This document shows, in pieces, positions 13,449-26,000 of a stretch of 64,000 nucleotides of DNA (positions within the stretch are counted from its first letter, which is position 1; the number at the start of each line of letters is the position of its first letter). The position numbers and the translations under genes were made by a program. The DNA is from Mansonella perstans (Eukaryota > Nematoda > Chromadorea > Rhabditida > Onchocercidae): positions 80,165-144,164 of the forward strand of contig JBAMDO010000138.1 in assembly GCA_037074765.1 (NCBI GenBank), written 5' to 3'. Below the pieces are notes generated by a model. It saw only the letters and a program-made list of their open reading frames with translations. It had not been told where the DNA came from and searched no databases.

Positions 13449-13887
13449 GCTCAGAATGGAAATTTTTCATCACTTCCTCTCAGCATCGATGACATTTTCA
13501 TTTATGTCAATCATCCTGACTCACTAAATCACATTCCTATCTATTAATCTGACCAAAGTGAAACAATTCAAACCAAATTAATGCGCACTTCTCAAATAGA
13601 TTTTCAAGTATCCTCAATCACATCAATCTAGAATCAGTGTTTAGCCAGGTACAGATGCATATAGCATTATGTGGGGAAATACTGTTTGTGAATTACCAAG
13701 AACAAGAGGCGATTCTTCATCAGTATTTCCCACATGATTGCATAACGGCATTTCATCGTCCTTTGTAGTTGTTTGATTTCATCCAAAGATGAACAATTGG
13801 AAATACAAGTGATATCGAAAGTTGATCTCGAAACTGATCATATCACATCAGGAAATTCGAATTATTGTTGCGCGACATTCATCAATT
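13449..13887 (+). CDS. Possible small gene with protein-like open segments
   Basis: After a CTCTTCAG acceptor at 13448, an open segment (SLPLSIDDIFIYVNHPDSLN) runs to a TAA at about 13546. A second frame at 13551-13608 reads DQSETIQTKLMRTSQIDFQ up to a GTATCC donor. A third segment after TCCTTTGTAG (about 13768) reads KDEQLEIQVISKVDLETDHI and stops at about 13889. The stretch is less A+T-rich than its flanks. I cannot link the three segments in one consistent phase, so this is either a gene with mis-seen junctions, a decayed gene, or chance openness of less A+T-rich DNA. No family is recognised. Confidence 0.27.
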
Positions 13888-14233
13888 AGAAATGACTATG
13901 TTTTTTTGCTTCAAATATATACGAAGACAAGAAACAACTCCTCGTCATCAAATTAATCGAAATACAATTTGAAAAGTTCATTTTATGGCGTTAAAATCTT
14001 TACAGTTTCATGTTATGTTTGCGAAAGCAAACATCATAAAAGTGTTTTTAAGATAAGAAAAATTATGAAATGTCATCACGAGGAATTACAATGAATATTT
14101 AAAATATAGGCTAACATATGTAAACCATGCAGAAAAGCATCATTCGTTCATCATCAATTTCAAGGTCAACTGCAATATTCAGTATCAACTACAGTAACAA
14201 AGTATCCATTTTCTTTGGCGCTATCAAAAAGCA

Positions 14234-14440
14234 ATGAAAAATATTTGTTTCGAACCTAACGAAAAAGGTTTACAATTCCTCAGCAAAATACACTGGTTCA
14301 TTGAGCGGCCGGGCAATATCATTATCATTAAGTTTAAAACATATGCAAAAAAACGTGATGCTATTAGTTTACTTTATGACAATGATAATTTCACCAATTA
14401 TCAAACTCGGGCAACACTTGGATCTAATTGCAAATACTAA
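14234..14440 (+). CDS. Unassigned 68-codon open frame
   Basis: An ATG-started frame reads a mixed, non-repetitive protein (FEPNEKGLQFLSKIHWFIER and on) and stops at 14440. Both strands show short open frames at this spot, there is no recognisable domain, and the start codon has no clear leader or upstream exon. It may be an exon of the same unidentified gene as the segments at 13.4-13.9 kb, or nothing. Confidence 0.18.
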   Translation: MKNICFEPNEKGLQFLSKIHWFIERPGNIIIIKFKTYAKKRDAISLLYDNDNFTNYQTRATLGSNCKY

Positions 14441-15124
14441 TATCATACTAATGTTTTTGAAAAAAGCAAAAGCACATCTCGGATGCTCCACAAGTACACA
14501 GGATAGGCTAATAAATGACATATTTTATGCTATTCATTTTTTTTGACGCAGTTAGGCCCATCTGAAAAACTTTTGTTCTAGGCCAAACAGAAAGAATCAA
14601 CAATTAGTGCATAATTCAGGGAACACACGCAAAAGTATGAGAATCAAATGCCATAACATCTTTGGTGCTGTCATCAGAATGCAGCATTTAATTCCATTAT
14701 CTGAGTTTGATATAGGAGTTTTAAAACAATTTCTTTACTGTCCTGTATTATACTCGGAAGGCGAAACATATTAACTGGCAGTGATATAACTTGAAGGTGA
14801 ACATTTAGACATACAGAATGTGCCTATAACAGAAATGAAAAACTTGTAGTCGCAAATTAACAAACAATTAACAAAAGTTAACAAACAGTCAACAAACAAA
14901 GTCTCAAATTAAAATCAACAAGAAAAATGTCAAGCAAATATTTTTAATTTCTTAATGTTTTTACAATTTAAAGGAAATCAGATGAGCTTACAGAATATAA
15001 AAATTACAGTAATGGTAATAATCATTGTCATGAAAATCAGCACTGTTAGCACAACAGTAATTACAGCAATATTCATTAGCAAAATTGGCTTCTCTGTTAA
15101 ATTTGTTGTTAATTTATTGTTAAA

Positions 15125-15263
15125 CAAGCGATTATTTATCCGATTCTTCATAAGCATGCAATGTCAAGTTGTCAACCAAATGGATGATCTTTGATTTGCT
15201 GACGGATTTTTTAGTAACTATTTCTTGCTTTGCAACAATAATTTCCTGCTGTAATCTTCTTAC
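15125..15263 (-). CDS. Possible terminal exon, minus strand
   Basis: Read on the minus strand after a TATGTAAG acceptor-like site near 15264, the frame gives QQEIIVAKQEIVTKKSVSKS and further charged residues, ending at a TAA near 15145. The composition is protein-like (charged, helical). I found no upstream exon to join, so it may be the last exon of an unseen gene or a remnant. Confidence 0.2.
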
Positions 15264-15928
15264 ATATTATCATGCAAAACAAATGCATATTTTATTGAGC
15301 TAGAAACATATTTGCAATACTCTCCTTGAAAATTTTTGATTTTGACATATTGGTTATATTCATTATATTGGTTATATTCATTATTTTATCTATAGGTCAT
15401 GTCATTCGACAATTAACTGTTAATTATTATAATTGACTCAAAAACTCTTCCCTTCTTCTTTTGATTTTTTATTTCGTTAATTTGAAACAATTCTTTCCTG
15501 CCTCACTTCAACTTTAATTATGCTTATCATCTATAACTTTTTCCTCTTATACTGCTGAACATTGTTGTCTGTTGAATATGTATTGTTCAACAGTTTTTTG
15601 TTATTATTCAAAATTTCGAGCATTGCATCTAATTTACCCAATAATAAGCAACTCTACTGGCGATTTTTTTTACACCGGATTATCATCTTATTGTAACAAA
15701 CGAGAAAACATTTACTTCAAGTTTGCTTTACTTTTAAACTTTATATCCCCGTTACAACTCAACTACAAATCCTCTCGCGATAATTGTAACTTTTTGACTT
15801 TCTGACCAAGACGCAGACTGGTCTACTTTTGCGCATTTTAAAACTGCAGACAAAGTATGGTATGCATGACGAATCTTGCAACAAATCAAGGATATTAACA
15901 CTATAATACTGACCCTCATTTCTTTTTA

Positions 15929-16132
15929 GACGGTGCTATCCGAGGAATGTGTCATCATAACCAAAAAAATATCAAAACTTTAAGAAGCACCGATGAATTG
16001 CTGAATGTGATTATCTAAATATTGTTTTGACTAATGAATCATTGGACTCAAGCATCTTTCAGATTTCACCCATTCAACGCAAATATCTTATGGCCAATAA
16101 AGAATCAAACAACAGAGCAATCCTAAAAAGAT
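15929..16132 (+). CDS. Two short exon-like segments, plus strand
   Basis: After CTTTTTAG at 15929, a frame reads DGAIRGMCHHNQKNIKTLRS and continues to a TAA near 16017. After CTTTCAG near 16061, a second frame reads ISPIQRKYLMANKESNNRAI to a TAA near 16132. Each has a plausible acceptor and ordinary amino-acid content. No family is recognised, and their relation to each other is unknown. The rest of 14.5-16.6 kb shows nothing that I can support. Confidence 0.2.
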
Positions 16133-16673
16133 TGTAAATATGCTTTCCACAATACGAAGATATCATGTTCATCAAGTTCAGTGCATATATAATTAGGTTT
16201 TTTGTATTTTTTTTGATTATTTTGTTAGATGAAGTTCATAATTCTGTGAATTAAATATAGTCGATATTTGAAAAACTTGAAAAATGCACCGATTCATCAA
16301 TTTTCTTAAAATTGCATAGTGCAATTTCTTTTAATTCCATTAATTTTCCTTAGACTTCATCGTTCGGTTCAATTCCACGAAAGGTAGATGATAACATTTC
16401 ATATTTCACTACTTTGTGATTTACATTCCGCATTTGATCAGATTTTGCACACAAAAAAGCTACCATAATTAAAAGAGAGAACTCATGTAAATCATCTTGT
16501 TTAAGATATTTTGCATGAATTTTTTTCGAAACTTTTGGACAATAAGCAGCAGTATTTTTAGACATATATTCGACATTTCAAATGAACAATTTGTTTGTAT
16601 ATTTTATCAAATGTTTATCACAATAACAATATTTTTATGGTATCAACTGCTGAGGATTTTCCGTAATTCGATT

Positions 16674-19345
16674 TTATCGGCCGTATTTTGCAACTCCAAT
16701 AATTACATAAACGGGACCCTCATGGAAACCAGTTTGAACTTCATAGCTTACTCCAGTCGTCGATGTTTCATCAAGTAAACGCAACGTGCTTAGAGGAATG
16801 TCTGAGAATGCATTACTGCAAAAAAAAAATGTATTAATTCATTTTCTCAAACTATCACAAACATCCCGTTAAAAATTCTGAATATCTAACCTGAATATCT
16901 CTTCACTATCTTCAGGCTCAGTCCCATTGACCACTGTAAAATGGAACGCCATTGTTTCATGACTGTCAAGGAAGAACAATTTCTTCTGCAGAAGAGATAA
17001 TTTCACTTGAAGCCACGTGAAATTAAACAATACTTATATAACAATAAAATTTTAATGGAAAGCGACTTTTCAACATTAACGATTGGGATTAAACATGAAC
17101 TAGAGTCCATAAAAACGTCAAACCTTCCAGTCCTCAAACTTTGTTTTCAACATCTCTTTGGTGTCATTTTTATTCACAACAAGGGTCGATGCATGTACGT
17201 CAGCTCCGTGAAACATTAAGACCAAGTTGTTCTGCTGCCCTTTGAAATATTCTTCACTACAATATTCCTTGAAACAACGATAAAAGTAGTCGTTGTCTAT
17301 CATAACTGATATAATATTGATTTTATTACTTTGTCCAACATCGCAATTATCAAATTAATGCTTGGAACTCCATCAAACATTCCTGAATCTGCTTCGGATT
17401 TATCTCTTAACCAAGAAATTACCAAATCTGACTCACACTTTTCGAGTATCCGGTTGAGCAACAACGCAAACTGGCACGCTACTAAAATCATTCCTGATAA
17501 TTCCGGCTGCTTTTAACCATCGATTTCTAGCATCTTCTGGATCGCTGTTACTAATCACAATGGCTAACTTCATTGGTGCCTAAATGTCATGTTTATCCAT
17601 TAGAAGATGGAAAACATTGATTCAAGGGGCACATCTTATCTGTTGATTTTTAATAAACTCACTCCTTTCCTTTCATAGATCTGGATCAATGATTTATAAC
17701 TTCCATCACTAAAAAATTAGATTATAAATCAAAAACAAATATGACAATAGCCAACTTCGACATATTTTTTATATTCGACATATTTTTTATCGGTCTTGTG
17801 GAGATCAATGAATTACATTCTAATTATACTTCTAAATTAAATTTTATGTCTTATACTATTCTTGTTATATTAGACAGAGAAGTCACATTGTCACTCAAAT
17901 GTGATGACGATGTGATAGTGACATTAAGAGTACTGCAATCTTTGTATTAAAACAGTTGAATTTCAACATCACTTAACTACAGCATAATCAAAAGTCACAT
18001 TGATTATAGTTTGTTTCTGTAAATATAAAGAATGACCAACAGGATGTCTCCCATTTGCATGGAATGGAAGAAGATGGTTTTCATTGAAAATTTACTCATA
18101 AAAAAGCCTGGATGGCGATTGCTCGGAATAATCACTCCATTCATTGGACTTCCTTTTTCTTTCATTTCATTCGGGATAATTATGACATCCGTATCTAGAA
18201 CTGTATAATCCGAGCTATTTTGCTTGCTAAGTACTAATTTAACGTCATTCATTGATTAATTATGGTCAGTTCAAAAATTCACTACAATTTTCTAACCATC
18301 TGGGATTATTTCGAATATCTTTAGATGATTTTCCTGAGACGTCAACATCAATAGATTGCTTAAAAGCGGGCCGACAGTTATATTCAGCGGCTTTTCACTG
18401 CCAAACAAAATAGCTTGATACGGCGACCAACGGAGTACCATGAAGTCTAATCTGTGCTTAAGTTTAAAATTTATGAAACAACGTCGTCAAATCTTCCCTT
18501 TGTACAAATTCATTTCTGACTTTTGCCGGATTTTTCTTCCTTTTATGCTATTAGAAAGCTGAGGAAGCGAAATTAGCATTGTAAACCAATGAAAGCCGAA
18601 ATTTCTTTAAATTTTAGACAATTAGATGAGGAAAACCCTCTGAAAACAAAATAATTGAGCTTTCTAATCGATATTGTTTCGTTAAATTCAAACTTAAAGT
18701 AATAAAAAGAGACATACCCCTAGATTGGTAAAATTTGTTCGAGATACGAGTTCATATGCTTTCGTAAGGTATGGTGGAGTTATTTTGCCATCCCGATAAT
18801 GCAATATTCTGGATCGACGATTTAACACGAAGTTTGCACATTCAGACATGACAGGAATTTTGCTGTTAAATATTCATTGTAATTATTGTCAACCAATTAA
18901 TTTCAAGTTTTTAACTCGTTGCAATTTGCTTCACACTTGCAATGACTAGTATGTGAAATAACGGAATTTAGTGGACATGATTTAACTTTAAGGAGCATTT
19001 GCACACAAATAGAATATTACTAACGCCATATTTTGTAAATCTCCTTTGGTTAAATATTCAGCAATAATCGTTCCTACTGGAGTACGAACAAACGTTTTCT
19101 TTAATAGATCTTCATCGTATGTTTGGTTGTCTCTTCTTCCTGAAATTCCAATTAAATTTTCATTGCGCCTATATTTTTTCAGATATTTAAATAGTAAATG
19201 CATCACTCAGTTTTCCAAGTATGTACAGTGGATATCACTTCGAATCATTTTGCTGAAGTGCAGATAATCTACCTGTTGAAGTGATATTGATTGCAGTTGC
19301 ATGGGCCACAAAAAGTGTAAAGACAGCGAGAAATTCAAAATTCAT
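16674..19345 (-). CDS. Secreted protein of unknown function, about 11 exons
   Basis: I do not recognise this family. Exons in transcription order: 19345-19273, 19139-19025, 18862-18718, 18456-18297, 18233-18041, about 17932-17857, 17708-17663, 17579-about 17439, about 17303-17124, 16985-16891, 16815-16674. The first exon is a clear signal peptide (MNFEFLAVFTLFVAHATA) with an ATG at 19345; the last ends ..VAKYGR and TAA. The mature protein carries several N-glycosylation sequons (NQT, NFT, NIT, NSS, NVT) and no second membrane span, so secretion is inferred. Most junctions agree in phase. Unresolved: the 17932-17857 to 17708 junction, and 17.30-17.58 kb, where two overlapping frames (LAIVISNSDPEDARNRWLKA versus a CQFALLLNRILEKCESDLVI frame) both look coding and several splice choices are possible. 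Confidence 0.7.
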
Positions 19346-20000
19346 TTTACCTGCAAATTAAAAATATATTCAGTAAATTTAATCGTCAAACTAATTTCTA
19401 TCATAAATATCTTTGAAATTCTTGGACGTTTTACTGAATGGATTTAATTATTATGCAAGTTTAGTAAATCTGCGAAAGCATGCATTTTTTCAAATAATTC
19501 ATAAAATGCTATTGTTTAAATATTAATATTTTCATAGGACTAATTTACGGCATGCTTTTTCAATGAGTAATGGTAATTGCTATGTATAGAACACTTGGAT
19601 TTAAATTTGGGTGATTGAACAAAACAGCGAAAATAAATCCAACGATTCCTTTTTGTTTAAGTTTCGATAACTAATGGAAAATGTAAAACGACAGAACTAA
19701 AGGAAAACTTTTTTTGGCAACAGAAAGATTGGCTTTGAGACCTAAACGAAAAGGTTAGGCCTTTTATGGTGAAAAATTTTTAATGCAGTTTCAGTCAAAG
19801 ATCAAAAATTGGAATCCTTTATTTCGCATTTCATTCAGAGAAATGAAAAGTTACAGCTCTGTACTGAATATTTTATATATAAAAATTGTGTGATTTCACA
19901 ATGAGCTTTTCATAAAAGCATATTAACGGAATAATTTTTTTCACCTGGAAACTTTCAATAAATTATTTTAATTTACATTTTTTGTTAAGTGTGATGGTGA
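19346..20000. other. Upstream flank of the secreted-protein gene
   Basis: A+T-rich sequence that must contain the promoter of the minus-strand gene ending at 19345. No distinct element was recognised. Confidence 0.4.
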
Positions 20001-20426
20001 GTGAAATAAGAAGAGTCAAAAATCATGACGAGTCAAAAATTAACATTGTCATCAACTGCAGGTCGCAAAAAAATATTTCATCTTTGGTTAGGAAAAGCTC
20101 ATAGGGAAAGTTAATGATGAAGTTTGTTTGACAAAATGCATGATAAAGGTTTATTGATGGCATTAATAGTTTTCTTAACGAATACAGAGAATATGAATAT
20201 ACAATTATAGGTGAGTTTCTTATTGGTGGAGAAAATGGAGAATTTCGTGTTTCAGAGAATTGTGAAGCGTCGAGATAACATTATTTTGAGAGCAAATTTG
20301 GGAGCAGAATTGAGCTCTGCTGTGGTTGACTCCATCCTTTTTATAGTATTGAAATGTATAGACAACCAAGAATTCGGACCTTTAAAGTTGCAAGAGATCT
20401 ACAGTCTGGCCTTAGGTGGTTTTTGA
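19994..20426 (+). CDS. Possible small gene, 71-codon ORF with an upstream mini-exon
   Basis: The frame 20211-20426 reads a protein-like sequence (KRRDNIILRANLGAELSSAV and on) without low complexity and ends in TGA. Upstream, an ATG at about 19995 opens a 22-codon segment that ends at a GT site near 20062, but the two do not join in phase. No domain or signal peptide was recognised. The third-position bias resembles the real genes nearby only weakly. Confidence 0.25.
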
Positions 20427-20814
20427 CAATTTAGACAAAGTGAGCAAAAAAGTTGCCGTCTGACAAAAGGATTTCTGACATATCCCTATTTTTTCCATAA
20501 CTCCAGCATGCAGTCATCACTGTGAATGCCAGTTACACCTATTGCCTTTTCCAATTTTATTTTCTGTAATATTGACTGGTGAAATTAATTTTCATATTCT
20601 TTTGTTCACCGAAATCAGTCGAGGATTTCTCTTACGAAAAAAACAGCTTCTACCACAGAAGAATGCCAAAACAGTTGTTCACGCATCTGCTCGCTTTTTT
20701 TGAATCTTTCAGGGTTCGATCAAATTTATATAATAGTTCGATAATCTATCTGATATGAAAATTTTCAGTAATGTAAAAAAATTAGAAAAACTGAAATGAA
20801 CATTTAAATTTATC

Positions 20815-21010
20815 AAGGGTTGTTAAATAAGCAAAGTAGGGTTGTTAAATAAGCAAATCAATCATCAAATAAGTTTATAACAATTCCTTTTTTTCCAATT
20901 CCTGCCGATCGGGGTATGTCCTCACGTCACATGTATTAAATTGAAATTGTCATACCTCTGTCACATGTATTAAATTGAAATTGTCATATCTCTGTCACGT
21001 GTATTAATAA
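20815..21010. repeat. Short tandem duplications
   Basis: Two adjacent duplications: GGGTTGTTAAATAAGCAAA appears twice at about 20817-20860, and a unit of about 45 bp (CTGTCACATGTATTAAATTG..) appears twice, with a partial third copy, at about 20925-21010. Copies differ by one or two bases, so they are fairly young. Confidence 0.75.
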
Positions 21011-21934
21011 GTGTTCGTCATTTTAACTGATAATATGGTTAATTTCTACGGTATTACAGTATTGAGGCAGTTATGTTTAAATCTTGATTTATTAATTATA
21101 GTTATTTTACTCAATTAAATTCGATAAACATTAAGAATAGCAACAAATCAGAAGAATTTACCCTCAATGGCTTTGATTAGAAAATGCCGTTATACCTCTG
21201 TCGCATAGATATGTTTGAAAATTCATTTTGGAATTATTAACACAACTAATTAATTATCATTTTCAGCTAAATTAATTTCCATTCCCACTAATCATTCTTT
21301 CTCCGTCTCTACTACGCATTCTTTTTTTACTGAAAATATTCACGGTAATATTTGAAAGAGAGAGAAGTCCAGCACTTCTAATTACCATATTAGCCAACAT
21401 TTTGGTCAACTGTAAAAATTACAATAGAAATTAAAATTGAATTTAACTTCTTTTAATTTTCGATCTGCTTACAATTTGTACAGATTCTATCGGATTCAAA
21501 AACTGGCATTCAAAGATGTTTATCTCAGGAAGCTAAAAAACATAGTAACCAATATTTCATCTTGCACTAGATTATTTACTAAAGCTAATTATTTCTAATC
21601 AGCCTGGTAATACAATCAAATAGAATAATAAATTGAGCAGATTATTTCAATGACTATATTATAATTTCAACCCATTTGACCAGAGAGAGAGATTCACAAA
21701 AGTTCGATTGATTAAGATCAATTAATTAGCATTTTTGTACTTAAGTTATATTTAGAATGATTTGATTTAACTTATTCTTACTATCAACCGCTTCCCAATT
21801 TCCAAATCCTAATAAACATTTTGCACAAAATAAATCAAATTGCCTTTATTTTACTTTCTTTACTTATTTTTTCGACGAAATTATTGCTTTGCATTTTCAG
21901 AGTTGAACTTAAGGATTAGGAAAATTATATCATG

Positions 21935-22064
21935 TCCGAAATTCGAAAAACAGGAAAATAAGAAAAACATTTGTACAAAAAATCAATCAAACACATATAT
22001 CCGAAATTCGAAAAACCGGAAAATAAGAAAAACATTTGTACAAAAAATCAATCAAACACATATG
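21935..22064. repeat. 65-bp tandem duplication
   Basis: Copy one, 21935-21999, and copy two, 22000-22064, are almost identical; the visible difference is ACAGG versus ACCGG. Near identity suggests a recent duplication. The open frame across it (21840-22085) arises from the repeated sequence and is not called as a gene. The rest of 20.43-23.0 kb is A+T-rich with no gene seen. Confidence 0.85.
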
Positions 22065-23001
22065 AACAATTATCAACACCTATAATTTGGCAAAAAATTC
22101 AAAGACTATTTTTTTCATATAATACAAAAAAGTAATTTTAGTCTTATTTTATTCCAAGAAATACAAATACGAACTTTGTAGGATAGATTTTTCATAAGCC
22201 AGAATAAAGAAACTAAACGAAAAATTTTCTAAGAGAATATTTGGTATAAACAAAAGAAAAAGGAAGATTAGAAAATGAAGTAGCTTCATAAAATTTCAAT
22301 GTGAATCAAAAAAGTGTGAATGCGAATTTAAAAAATTAAAATCAGGAAGAGTTTTAAAGTAAGTAGAGCTATTGTTAAAACTAAGAAAATATGAAAAGCA
22401 AGACTTAAACTGTTTGAAAAAAATTGATAACCTTCCACAATATATTTTTAAAAAAAAACAAAATTAAAGAAACGATACATCTGAATTAAATGAATTAGCA
22501 TCCTTGTGTTTTATAATAAAATATTTTCACAATAAAGAAATATTTATTTGCCAGTCCTCGGAAAATTCCGCGAAAAAAGCTTAACCAAATAAACAAAACA
22601 GCAGATGCAAGAAACTAAACAGTCCATGATGTTATTTATAAGTCTAGTAAAATTTTCCAGTTAATTCCTTAGATTTTCTAAAAAAAACCAAAACTTCAGG
22701 ATCTTATAATTTAAAAAAAAAAAAAAGAAAAAATTCTTGCTAGCAACGGGTACTGGCGATGTATAAATAACTACAGACAATAAAAGAAATATCTTTCGAA
22801 AAACCGAATCAAGCAAGAAAAAATACAAAAAAAGAAAAATCTCTTATTAAAAGGTAATATTAAAAAAACGGATAATGATGGAATATAACTAAGATAAACA
22901 TAATGTAATTAATATGAACAAAATATATGCTCTGGAAAGAAAAATAAACTTGTAAATTCTCGCAGAATAAACTTGACAGCTTTTCCAAATCCCAAAATGA
23001 T

Positions 23002-26000
23002 TCATTTAGTAATAAGGCCTAAATCTAGAGCTTCACGTTCGGCCCATTCATCAATCGATTCTCGTGTTTCTAGTGGTGAATTATCTTCCATGTCGCGCAG
23101 TGCATCTATTATATAAGAACCTGCAAAATACTTCATTTCCTATACTCTTCAATCAAGCAAAACAATGAATCATAAAGTAAACAGTATGGAATTAAAACCT
23201 AATTAACAATATGTGGTTGTGAGATTAGCTGAATTACTTATAAGGCATATTTGATGTGACAGTAATATGGAAATGAAAGTGAGAAAAACTAGAAATAGCA
23301 AAAGTATCTTTCTTGTTTTTAATAAGTAGCTCAATTTTCCGTTTCTAAGATCCGGTTAACAAACAAGCTCCTAAGATTATTCACAATTAAGTAGAATAAT
23401 TTCATTTAGAAATCATTTAAACACTACATAATAAAAGACAAATTATCTTACGATGAGTAGTCAATGCATCGAATTCATCGTCCGATAAACTTTCACTCGA
23501 ATTATTCCTCGTACCTTAGATAAGAAAAGATTAAACTTTGAAAAATTATACGCAGCGAAAATTAAAAGAAATGCCGAAATACAATACTGCTGTGACCACA
23601 ACACAACAAGACATTAGAGTTTATCTTAAAATTAATCTTCAAAAAAAGTATCACAATTGAAGCTACCTAACTATTTCATATTTATTTTGAATTTTTGGTT
23701 TTTCCATCGATTACTGATAGCTGGTAATTAATATATTTGCTAAATGAACAATCTATAAATTATTTGTTGCCCAAATACTTTTCTGAGCTTATCTATAGAA
23801 GCCATAATTATGCAATATCACTTTTATCTATACCTAGAAAGCCAGAAGAAAAAAGTTCCTCTGATGCATCATTACACGAAACGCTGTAATCGTTTGTATC
23901 CACTATAACATGACTATTATGTTGGCGTAAGGACTGAACATTGCATATCGTTCCTCCAATGACCACTGTGATCATCTGTAACTTCTTTAATTTTTAACAA
24001 GAGAAAAGCCAAAGGCTAATCAGCCAAAATCAGTGGAACATTAATGAAACATTTTTTTAAAAAATATATACTATAAAATACCAGAAAATATTAGAAATAT
24101 ATACCAGAAATATATACCAAAAAATATATACCATAAGAATAAAAATAAAAATGAATTAACAAGTTAAGGAAAGGAAAAATAATGTAAAAATGTCTGTAGC
24201 AAGCTTTCTAAACAACTATTAGACAAAGCAATCCTCCCCGTAATACCATCTAAGTAAAATAAGTTTCAGGAAAAAATAATTTAACAAAGATAAAAAGAGA
24301 ATTAGCAACCTTCATTTCCTGAGAATAATTAGATATTGGAAAAGCATCAAGTAACGCTTGAATGCCATTTGAAGAAACCTGAAAAAAAGCTTATCCATCA
24401 TTATCTCACAATCCTGCTTACGGTTTTATTTTCCATTTATTGGTCTTAAATTTTTAAATTCAAAACTCAAAAATAAACTGAAAACAAAACAAATGAAAAT
24501 TATGATGAACAACAGATTACTTCGATTTATGGAAGAAAAAAAAAGATTTAAAAAAAACTGAGTAAATAGAATTAACAAAATTAAAGAAATGAAACATCAA
24601 CACTAAAAGCTATTTTTTCATTAAGTTGTTTCTAATACTCAAAGATTTATATTTAAAAAAAAAAAAAAATTTCAAAAAACCAACAAGAAGACAGCCACTT
24701 AAATCAACATGCTCCAAATTTTTCAGCGCCTTTAATGAACGAACACCTTCATCACCCAAATATATGCAACAACGAGCTCGAATTATTTGCAGCCTTGAAC
24801 AACCACAAACAATTGTCGATAAAGACTTATCTGTTATAGCTGCTAGTGAGCTAACATCAAGCTGAAAAAGGTGAATAGTATCAATCTAATCAAGCTGTTA
24901 GTGTTAATTTAAAATATTTATTTGAATTTTTGACGTACTGTCTCAAGTTCCTTTAATTTTCCAATTTTCATAACAACTTCTTCGGTTATCGTTCCATCAG
25001 AGCCAGCATATGCCAGACTAAGAAGATGAAGATTGGGAAGATTATCAATTATTTCTTCAAGTACTTCATCCGATACTGCTGAATTGTAATCTAACCTAAA
25101 ATTCTTCAAAGGTAAACAAGTTCTGATAATGATTTTGAACTTCCTGATTTTTAAAGCAAACTCTGATTTTAGACTTTAAATGATTATTGTTGCATTTAAA
25201 ATAGAAAAATTAGCAAAGGAAAAAAACAGCAAATTTTAATGAAATGAAACAAATTTTTGATAAAAAAATTTGATCAAAATATTGGCTTCTAAAATTTTAA
25301 CAAATTTCCACAAATGATGAGGAAATACTTACGACAACTCACAAAGAGAGTGCAATCGTACCAAAGCTATTAAACCCATTGAAGTTAAATTTAGGAAACC
25401 ATCACCACACAATGCAAACGACTTTAAATGTGTTAAGCTTCGCGATATCAAACTGCAAGTTGTTTACTTATTTTCTTAAAATTTGATAGAAATTTGTTAT
25501 TACCAACTCCTATTATGAACAATGTGTTGTTCGCACATGTAAATTTTGAAGGATTTCCAGTGTCCTATGAGTAAACCTTAAGTTATTAACCTTTTTCTTT
25601 GTATTTTAATTAATTCAGAGCTATTAATATTAATAAGAATAGTAAAATTCCACAACCAATTCTTTTAGTAGTTTGTAGACATGAAAAGTTTGTTCTCAAC
25701 ATATAAATAAAGAATCAAATAAAACAGTAATGAATCATCTTTTCAATCTTCTTCGAGAAATTGCATTCATAAAACAAATATCAATGCGAAAATAAAAAAC
25801 CTGGATATTGCATGTAATTTTTATAAAAACATGAAGAAAAAACGCCGTTTCAACTACCTGAGTATATCATCGGAAACCAAGTGACAGAAACTCAACCGAA
25901 GATCGGTGATATACGGTGAATTACAACACAATTCTTCAAGCGACTGCTTATGCAGACGATAGCAGCCATCAAGTAAAATCTGAAAAGATATTAAAAATCA

